A DNA stretch of 64,000 nt from Microvirga terrae (GTDB taxonomy: Bacteria; Pseudomonadota; Alphaproteobacteria; Rhizobiales; Beijerinckiaceae). Position numbers and translations under genes: made by a program. Positions 58,880-64,000 of this stretch are shown one piece after another (positions within the stretch are counted from its first letter, which is position 1; every line of letters begins with the position of its first letter). Location: assembly GCF_013307435.2 (NCBI RefSeq), contig NZ_CP102847.1, forward strand, positions 124,001-188,000, read 5' to 3'. A model generated the notes under the pieces. The model was not told where the DNA came from, did not search any database, and worked only from the letters and a program-made list of their open reading frames with translations.

Positions 58880-60508
58880 TCAGAAGATAAAGCGGGTGTT
58901 GATGAAGTTGGATGTCTGCTGAGTGACAATGGCCTCAAGCAGGCTCTTGTTCGCTTCCGTTTCCTTGGTGGCGACCATCGAGCGGATCGAGAACGAGCGG
59001 AGGGCGTCGGTCACCGACAGGGTGCCCTCCGCCGAGTCCTTGCGGCCGGTGAAGGGAAACACATCAGGGCCGCGCTGACACTGGCAGTTGATGTTGACCC
59101 GGCACACCTGGTTGACGAGCGGATCGACGAGCTGGCCGATTTGGTCCGGGCTTGAGCCGAAGATGCTCACCTGCTGCCCGTGCTCGGACGTGGTCACGTA
59201 CTCGAGCGCCATTTCGAGATCCTCGAACGGCATCACCGGGACAACAGGCCCGAATTGTTCCTCCCGGTAGAGCCTCATTCCATCCTCGACAGGGTAGACA
59301 ACCGCCGGGTAGAACAGGGTGCCGGCCACACTGCCGCCATCCTGGTTGACGACCCGAGCGCCCTTGGCCTTGGCGTCCTCCACCAGAGCCGTCATGTGAT
59401 CGGTCTTGCCAGCTTCAGGAAGCGGGGTGATGTTGACACCCGCCTCCCAAGGCATGCCGACCTTGAGCTTGGCCACCTCCTCGCTGAACCGGCGCAGGAA
59501 CGGTTCCACGATGGACTGATGCACGATCAGCATCTTCAGCGCCGTGCAGCGCTGGCCGTTGAACGTGAGGGACCCGATCAGGCACTCTCTGACGGCAAGC
59601 TCGAGGTCGGCATCCGGCAGGATGATGGCGGCATTCTTGGCGTCGAGCCCGAGAATGGCCCGCAGGCGGTTGGTCTTTGGATGCAGCTTCTTGAGATGGT
59701 CAGCGACCTTGCTCGAGCCGATCAGGGCCAGCACGTTCAATTGGCCAGTGTCGAGCAGACGGGGCACAACTACCGAGCCGCGCCCGTAGACCATGTTGAT
59801 CACGCCCCTTGGGAAGGAGTTTAGAAAGGCCTCCAGCAGCGGGTAGAACAACAGGGCGCCGAACCGTGGTGGCTTGAATACCACCGTGTTGCCCATGACG
59901 AGCGCCGGGATCAGGGTCGCGAACGTCTCGTTCAGGGGATAGTTGTACGGCCCCATGCAGAGAACGACTCCGAGCGGGGTGCGCCGGATCTGGCCGATGG
60001 TGCCTTCGACGATCATGAACCGGGAGTTGCTGTTGTCGAGTTCCTTCAGGGCGGTGAGCGTCGCCCGGATGTAGTCGACGGTGCGCTCGAATTCCTTCTC
60101 GGAATCCGCCTTCGGCTTGCCGATCTCCCACATGATCAGATTCACGACCTCCTGGCGGCAGTCGATCATCCGGCGTGTGAAGTCCTGCAGGCAGGCTATG
60201 CGCTCGGCGACCGTCATGGTGGGCCACCGGCCGCGGCCGCCGTCGTACGCGTCCACGGCGGCCTTGAGCGCCTCTTCCGCCTCTTTCTCTGCTCCGGAGG
60301 GAACGCTCCCGAGTTCGATCTGCTGCAGTCGGCCGTCCGCGGCACGCAGGCAGACCGGCGACCGCACCGTATCGACAGCTCCGTCCCAGGCCTTCAGTTC
60401 GCCATCGACGAGATAGGTCCGTTGGTGAATGGCAGCGGGAGGTCGGTGTTCCGCTGGGATATGGCCGTCCTGGGGGAAGAGCAGCCTCAAGGCATCGAAG
60501 CTGGCCAT
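58880..60508 (-). CDS. NADP-dependent glyceraldehyde-3-phosphate/aldehyde dehydrogenase (GapN-like)
   Basis: 542 residues, aldehyde dehydrogenase superfamily. Catalytic C321 in F-N-G-Q-R-C-T-A-L-K and cofactor segments V-L-C-M-G-P-Y-N-Y-P-L-N-E and V-F-K-P-P-R-F. It resembles long non-phosphorylating GAPDH (GapN) enzymes, which make 3-phosphoglycerate and NADPH. The usual general-base motif E-L-G-G-K reads G-L-D-A-K here, so the Glu is lost at that place. Start at 60508 follows GGGAGGTGTGAC. No near neighbour in the operon sense. Supplying NADPH would suit the reductases nearby. Confidence 0.85.
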   Translation of the reverse strand: MASFDALRLLFPQDGHIPAEHRPPAAIHQRTYLVDGELKAWDGAVDTVRSPVCLRAADGRLQQIELGSVPSGAEKEAEEALKAAVDAYDGGRGRWPTMTVAERIACLQDFTRRMIDCRQEVVNLIMWEIGKPKADSEKEFERTVDYIRATLTALKELDNSNSRFMIVEGTIGQIRRTPLGVVLCMGPYNYPLNETFATLIPALVMGNTVVFKPPRFGALLFYPLLEAFLNSFPRGVINMVYGRGSVVVPRLLDTGQLNVLALIGSSKVADHLKKLHPKTNRLRAILGLDAKNAAIILPDADLELAVRECLIGSLTFNGQRCTALKMLIVHQSIVEPFLRRFSEEVAKLKVGMPWEAGVNITPLPEAGKTDHMTALVEDAKAKGARVVNQDGGSVAGTLFYPAVVYPVEDGMRLYREEQFGPVVPVMPFEDLEMALEYVTTSEHGQQVSIFGSSPDQIGQLVDPLVNQVCRVNINCQCQRGPDVFPFTGRKDSAEGTLSVTDALRSFSIRSMVATKETEANKSLLEAIVTQQTSNFINTRFIF

Positions 60509-60892
60509 GTCACACCTCCCTTGTGGCCCACCAACCTAGGCGGTCAGCCGGGCAGATCTGTGGCTTGCTCGCCATCGAACCGGTTCGTATCGCTGGGATC
60601 CAGTCTCGGATTGCTGGATTTTGCTCGGAATTGCGACAATCGGATCATCTCGACGGGCTTTTTCCAGCATATGGCTGAGATGTTCGATAGCCTCCCTGGG
60701 TGTACACAGCCGGTGCTCCTGCAGGCTTTGACACCCTCCCCGTGAGCTGACGGCGATCCTTTAGGATCGCCGTTTTTTCCCCAACAGAGCCGGTCCCCGA
60801 TGTGATGAAACGGCCTGGCAGCTTCGCCGTTCTCATCCGAACCATTCTCGGAACAGCCCTGAGCTGTGGCCGGGATTGCGGCAACCGCTGAT
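60509..60892. other. Intergenic region with terminator
   Basis: About 380 bp upstream of the gapN-like gene. Contains a strong plus-strand terminator (60750-60778) with no recognised plus-strand gene before it, so it may end a lost or unseen transcript. Confidence 0.45.
60750..60778 (+). terminator. Intrinsic terminator
   Basis: Perfect 10-bp stem ACGGCGATCC/GGATCGCCGT, TTTA loop, immediately followed by a T run (60773-60778). The best terminator in the window. Confidence 0.85.
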
Positions 60893-60994
60893 TTACAGAA
60901 ACAAGGGCAGATATAGCGCGCCAATGACGAGTGTCAGCGTGAGCACCGCGGTGACAGAGGCCCAGAAGGAGCATTGCTCGTTGCTTCGGTCCAT
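60893..60994 (-). CDS. Small single-helix membrane protein
   Basis: 33 residues: M-D-R-S-N-E-Q-C-S-F-W then a hydrophobic helix (V-L-T-L-T-L-V-I-G-A-L). ATGAGGACGAAGTC before the ATG is a fair ribosome-binding site. No family recognised. Confidence 0.5.
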   Translation of the reverse strand: MDRSNEQCSFWASVTAVLTLTLVIGALYLPLFL

Positions 60995-61035
60995 GACTTC
61001 GTCCTCATTGATCCACGCCGGCACGGCCGTTCGAT

Positions 61036-61425
61036 TTAGGTTGCGGGTCCGCGCGGAGACGGGGCATTCCAGTGACCGGCGTCATGCGTCGCGCTCACGA
61101 TCATCTCGACTGCCGCTGCCAATTCATCCTCGTCGAAGTCGTGGAACCCCAGGCTGTCGACTGAGCTCTGCGTTGGGGCGTCGATGACCTCGATCCAGAA
61201 TGGCGGCAGGCCCGGGCTGGCCGATGCCGGGTGAAGTTCGGCCAGGTGGACTTCAAGCGAGCCAAGCCGCAGCACCGCAATGGCTCGCGAACTGTTTCTG
61301 TCAACCGCCTGAAACACGAGCCGAACATAGGCTTGGATGATGCGCCGCTCGATTTCGGCAGCACAAAGGTCGCTTAAGAAAGGATAGTCGGCACACGCTT
61401 GTTCTATGATTGCTTTGGTGTACAT
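61036..61425 (-). CDS. Hypothetical protein
   Basis: 129 residues from 61425 (M-Y-T-K-A-I-I-E-Q-A). Acidic and soluble, no signal, with L-G-S-L-E-V-H-L-A-E-L and a C-terminal helix D-E-D-E-L-A-A-A-V-E-M-I. No domain recognised. It is between the small membrane protein and the degenerate receiver, all on the minus strand, so possibly one operon. Confidence 0.65.
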   Translation of the reverse strand: MYTKAIIEQACADYPFLSDLCAAEIERRIIQAYVRLVFQAVDRNSSRAIAVLRLGSLEVHLAELHPASASPGLPPFWIEVIDAPTQSSVDSLGFHDFDEDELAAAVEMIVSATHDAGHWNAPSPRGPAT

Positions 61426-61448
61426 GATCGATATCTCCAGGTGCCGGG

Positions 61449-61910
61449 TTACGGCTGGCAATTGGCTCCAGGCGAAAGCATCGGGTACGCTGCACGACGC
61501 CGTGGATCGGAATTCGCGACAGCGGCGGAGCGTGTGGGTTCGGGTGTGTTGGACACGGTTCGGATGGCATCCAGGACGACTGCTAGCGAGGGCTCCTTCA
61601 GAACCACGTGACCCTGCCCGGAGACGCGCTCGACCGACGCGGCAATCACCGCGGCTCGATGCGGAGGCCTGTCAAGGAACTCATCGGCCAGGATCCATCC
61701 GTCCATCAGGTCCTGCAGATCAGCCCGGACGTAGAACCAGTCGATTGGCCGATCCCGGTCACGCAGCATAGAAAAAGCGCTTCGGGCGGAGGAGACGAGC
61801 ACCACCTCGAACCCGCTTGACCGCAGGTGCTGCCCGAGACTCTCCCGAAAGGTCGTGTTGGTGTCAGCGATCAGAATGCGTGCGCGGTTTCCGTGAAGCG
61901 ACCGTGGCAT
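61449..61910 (-). CDS. Degenerate receiver-domain protein
   Basis: 153 residues. Residues ~9-125 follow the CheY fold (R-I-L-I-A-D-T-N-T-T-F-R-E-S-L-G-Q-H-L, G-F-E-V-V-L-V-S-S-A-R-S-A) and keep the Lys in V-V-L-K-E-P. The phospho-acceptor strand reads I-D-W-F-Y-V-R-A-D-L-Q, so the Asp is not in the normal hydrophobic position. A Ser/Arg-rich tail of ~30 residues replaces an output domain. It likely works without phosphorylation. The N-terminus resembles the short protein at 14812-15024. Confidence 0.75.
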   Translation of the reverse strand: MPRSLHGNRARILIADTNTTFRESLGQHLRSSGFEVVLVSSARSAFSMLRDRDRPIDWFYVRADLQDLMDGWILADEFLDRPPHRAAVIAASVERVSGQGHVVLKEPSLAVVLDAIRTVSNTPEPTRSAAVANSDPRRRAAYPMLSPGANCQP

Positions 61911-61923
61911 GAGAGCCTCCCCG

Positions 61924-62622
61924 TTATCGGCTGACAGTCGACGTGACGACGGCTTGATTGCTCAGCCAGACCCACGCGCGGGTCCGGTCACCTTCGCTCT
62001 TGATGTACACGTACCCGGTCTGATGCCACGGCAGGACGGCGTCCCGCTTGTTGTCGAGGATGAAGTCGCCGTGATCGGTCCGGACAGCCATGACGGCATG
62101 GCCTGCACCGAGTTCGTCGAGCACCACAACCATGCGAAGGGCCCGCCGCGGCAAGCCGGCTTCGACCAGCATGCGCCGCTTGAGGATCTGGTAGTCCTCG
62201 CAATCACCATAGCCATCGTCCGGATAGTCCCAGCGGTCGATCACGCCCCAGTGGGTGATGTCTTCCTGCGGCGACACGGCCGCGTTGACTTGCTTGTTGA
62301 TCGCCACGATCAAGGCCCAGGCACGCTCGTCGAGCTTGATTGTGGCAGGCTCGGAGGGGTCGATCGCACATTCGACCGGGCTCCGCTCGCAAAACTCGCT
62401 CCAGGCGTCTGTCGGCTGAGCGCTTGCGCCTGCTGAGGGGATCCAGGCTCCTTCAAACTGACGGGGCTCGCCTGCATTGACGCGCGGGATCCCGACAAGG
62501 GCAAACAACAGGAGGAGGCCGATCACTATGGATCGAAAGGTCCACACCAAGCCTCCTCGGGCGGTCTTCTTCTCAGCAACATGGTAACAGGAGCACTGCC
62601 GTTTGATAGTCCAGGGCATCAT
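61924..62622 (-). CDS. Exported BTLCP-type transglutaminase-like cysteine peptidase
   Basis: 232 residues from 62622 (CAGGAGGGGCG before it; 62619 is possible). A hydrophobic N-terminal segment near residues 25-45 is a signal or anchor. The mature part has catalytic Cys in Y-G-D-C-E-D-Y-Q-I-L-K, His in G-A-G-H-A-V-M-A-V and Asp in F-I-L-D-N, the bacterial transglutaminase-like cysteine proteinase triad. LapG-type family members cut adhesins at the cell surface; others are of unknown substrate. Two TetR-type palindromes lie 51-96 bases upstream. Confidence 0.88.
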   Translation of the reverse strand: MMPWTIKRQCSCYHVAEKKTARGGLVWTFRSIVIGLLLLFALVGIPRVNAGEPRQFEGAWIPSAGASAQPTDAWSEFCERSPVECAIDPSEPATIKLDERAWALIVAINKQVNAAVSPQEDITHWGVIDRWDYPDDGYGDCEDYQILKRRMLVEAGLPRRALRMVVVLDELGAGHAVMAVRTDHGDFILDNKRDAVLPWHQTGYVYIKSEGDRTRAWVWLSNQAVVTSTVSR

Positions 62623-62672
62623 CGCCCCTCCTGATCTCACTGGATCGGCAGGCCGTCCCACCAATCCCAAAC

Positions 62673-62688
62673 GATACCAATCCGTATC
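62673..62688. promoter_or_regulatory. TetR-type operator D
   Basis: GATACCAATCCGTATC, 51 bases before the BTLCP start; centre exactly 30 bp from operator E. Confidence 0.7.
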
Positions 62689-62702
62689 GGACGCACTGGA
62701 TT

Positions 62703-62718
62703 TATACAGATCTGTATC
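62703..62718. promoter_or_regulatory. TetR-type operator E
   Basis: TATACAGATCTGTATC; second member of the pair upstream of the BTLCP gene. Confidence 0.78.
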
Positions 62719-62824
62719 GTTTTGCAAGGCGGCTCTGGACGCCGCTGTGCGAAGACGCACGTTTGGGGAGCATTTGGAGAGAAAACGCGTGCTTGCTTTC
62801 GAGCACCGTTGGCCCTAATGTAAA

Positions 62825-62840
62825 AATACAGATCTGTATT
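62825..62840. promoter_or_regulatory. TetR-type operator F (autoregulatory)
   Basis: AATACAGATCTGTATT, a perfect 16-bp palindrome, 16 bases before the tetR start codon; it is the best copy. Confidence 0.85.
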
Positions 62841-62856
62841 GTCGTGGGAGGGTGTA

Positions 62857-63444
62857 ATGCGTCGTTCAGAAATTCGTGATCATCTGCTCGAGACCGCGTT
62901 GCGGCTGTTCAACCAGCATGGCTACCACGCGACAGGTATTGACCTGATCATCGCCGAGGCCGGGGTCGCTAAGACGACGCTCTACCGGCATTTCGAAACC
63001 AAAGAGGATCTCATTCTGGCCGTTCTCGAGCGTAGGGACGAGCAGGAGCGGGACGCCATGCGGGCGTTTGTCGAGCAGCGCGCGAAGGATCCGGTCGAGC
63101 GCCTGCTGGCAACCTTCGACTTTCTTGAATCCTGGTTTCGGGACGAGCATTTCCGCGGCTGCATCTTCATGAGCGCCGCAGGGGAGCATAAGGACACCGT
63201 CAACCCTGTGTTCCGGACCGCCGTGCTGCACAAGCGCCTGACGCTGGCATACTTTGAGGAACTCGCCCATGCAGCGCGGTTTGCAGAGCCGAAGCGGATT
63301 GCGGCCGAAACGAACCTGCTACATGAGGGTGCGATTGCCGTTGCACAGATGACCCGCAGTGTCGAGCCCGCCCGGCAGGCCAAGCGGATGGCGTCCCAGT
63401 TGCTCACAACGGAGGAGCGGACTGCGTTGGCTCCAATATCCTAG
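62857..63444 (+). CDS. TetR/AcrR regulator of the DUF417-msrBA/BTLCP regulon
   Basis: 195 residues; ATG 62857 has GTGGGAGGGTGTA upstream. Helix-turn-helix: Y-H-A-T-G-I-D-L-I-I-A-E-A-G-V-A-K-T-T-L-Y-R-H-F-E-T-K. The sole cysteine is C102 in F-R-G-C-I-F-M-S-A-A-G. In E. coli NemR, a TetR repressor, C106 is the bleach and electrophile sensor (established), which makes C102 an attractive switch by analogy. Divergent from the BTLCP gene. Confidence 0.92.
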   Translation: MRRSEIRDHLLETALRLFNQHGYHATGIDLIIAEAGVAKTTLYRHFETKEDLILAVLERRDEQERDAMRAFVEQRAKDPVERLLATFDFLESWFRDEHFRGCIFMSAAGEHKDTVNPVFRTAVLHKRLTLAYFEELAHAARFAEPKRIAAETNLLHEGAIAVAQMTRSVEPARQAKRMASQLLTTEERTALAPIS

Positions 63445-63478
63445 TCTAGGTCCCGGTATCCGATCCGCCCAAGGACTT

Positions 63479-64000
63479 TCAAGTCACCTCATAGTCACTG
63501 AGATCGATTGACACGAGTGTGCGTGAGTGGTCTGGCTGGCGGTTCGCGAGACGCGGGTGAGCGCGCCTTCGGTTCGGGAACATAAATCCCCCGAAATCCC
63601 TGACATCGTACACGTACTGTGCCGCGAGGAAGCCGCCGGAAACGTCCACTTGGTAATCGTGGCGGCGGAGTAGAAAGTCCGGCCCGAAATAGAAGTCCTG
63701 TTCACGGCAATGGCTGGCGATCTCGGCGGGAAACGTCGCACGCAGAACCCGCCAAGACTCATCTTTCTCCTGCCAGGGCTCGACTTCCTCAACCTCAAAG
63801 CCGGGCATCGCCAGCAGGAAGGGAGTTGTGAGATACGTCCACAGGGCATAACCGTTGAAGTAGGCCAGGTGTAACGGATCCCACGGGGTCTCGAGCCCAT
63901 GACCTGAAAAGGCCGACCTTGGGTCGTTTCTCTCAGCGACAATCGAGTTGTCGCTGGCTTCAATCACGACCCGGTCGGGGGCGAATGTCATTTGCCAGTC
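63479..64000 (-). CDS. Hypothetical protein, partial (runs off window end)
   Basis: The frame is open through base 64000 on the minus strand, so the start lies outside or at ATG 63991. The visible 174 residues show H-L-A-Y-F-N-G-Y-A-L-W-T-Y-L-T-T-P-F-L-L and D-F-Y-F-G-P-D-F-L-L-R-R-H-D-Y-Q-V-D-V, then F-M-F-P-N-R-R-R-A. I do not recognise the family with confidence; it resembles DUF-type beta-rich proteins of Hyphomicrobiales. Confidence 0.7.
   Translation of the reverse strand, partial: DWQMTFAPDRVVIEASDNSIVAERNDPRSAFSGHGLETPWDPLHLAYFNGYALWTYLTTPFLLAMPGFEVEEVEPWQEKDESWRVLRATFPAEIASHCREQDFYFGPDFLLRRHDYQVDVSGGFLAAQYVYDVRDFGGFMFPNRRRAHPRLANRQPDHSRTLVSIDLSDYEVT

Noticed and set aside
58817..59155. 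Plus-strand frame after operator C as its target gene
   Set aside because: It runs antisense into the gapN-like gene and has no recognisable domain or ribosome-binding site.
1..64000. CRISPR array, tRNA, rRNA or prophage
   Set aside because: No regularly spaced repeats, cloverleaf sequences, rRNA motifs or phage structural genes were seen by reading; a tRNA scan could still find one I missed.

Overview
This 64 kb window is gene-dense, GC-rich bacterial chromosome (or large replicon). The gene families (ohrR/ohr pair, DUF1127 and DUF6894 proteins, ECF41 sigma factor, BTLCP-type peptidase, GTP cyclohydrolase II with an extra N-terminal domain, FixJ-type regulator) point to an alphaproteobacterium of the Hyphomicrobiales, perhaps near Microvirga or Methylobacterium; that placement is inference. 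No rRNA, tRNA, CRISPR array or prophage was seen. There is one IS630-type element and several gene remnants, so this looks like a remodelled accessory region.

Layout. 1-9.5 kb: an SDR fragment, a DUF6894 protein, a secreted cupin, MDR and SDR reductases, and an ECF41 sigma factor divergent from a carboxymuconolactone decarboxylase (CMD) protein, with two matching ECF41 promoters between them. 9.6-20 kb: DUF302, tautomerase, AraC, LysR/SDR and 3-hydroxyisobutyrate-dehydrogenase-like genes, then a TetR regulator and a tight operon of SnoaL-like, Gfo/Idh/MocA and MDR genes. 20-26 kb: a FixJ-like regulator, two proteins with Tat-like signals (alpha/beta hydrolase and metallo-beta-lactamase fold), DsrE, a PAS histidine kinase and a lone receiver. 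26-39 kb: azoreductase/LysR, ohrR-ohr, trxB, ribA, an APC permease, a YeeE/YedE transporter, a CDC48-like double AAA ATPase, and decayed copies of an NDH-2 gene, ohr and trxB. 39-50 kb: adenylate cyclase, MocR regulator, a truncated sigma factor, and an Rrf2-headed redox cluster (NDH-2, small membrane protein, cupin, CMD, hydrolase-OsmC fusion). 49.9-50.9 kb: the IS630 element. 51-56.3 kb: acetolactate-synthase-like enzyme, lone pdhA, lone nuoF, an MDR reductase and an internally deleted cupin. 56.6-64 kb: msrA-msrB-DUF1127-DUF417 operon, a gapN-like dehydrogenase, a degenerate receiver, a BTLCP peptidase and a TetR regulator.

How the genes fit together. Most gene products are stand-alone NAD(P)H, thiol or peroxide enzymes with local regulators of the LysR, TetR, MarR, Rrf2, AraC or ECF41 type. 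The whole reads as a patchwork for oxidant and reactive-electrophile defence built partly by duplication: the cupin/MDR pair, the CMD protein, ohr-trxB and NDH-2 all have second copies or remnants. The best-supported regulatory circuits are (i) the ECF41 divergent promoter pair and (ii) a set of 16-bp palindromes shared by the DUF417-msrBA operon, the BTLCP gene and the tetR gene, with the same 30-bp paired spacing at two targets.
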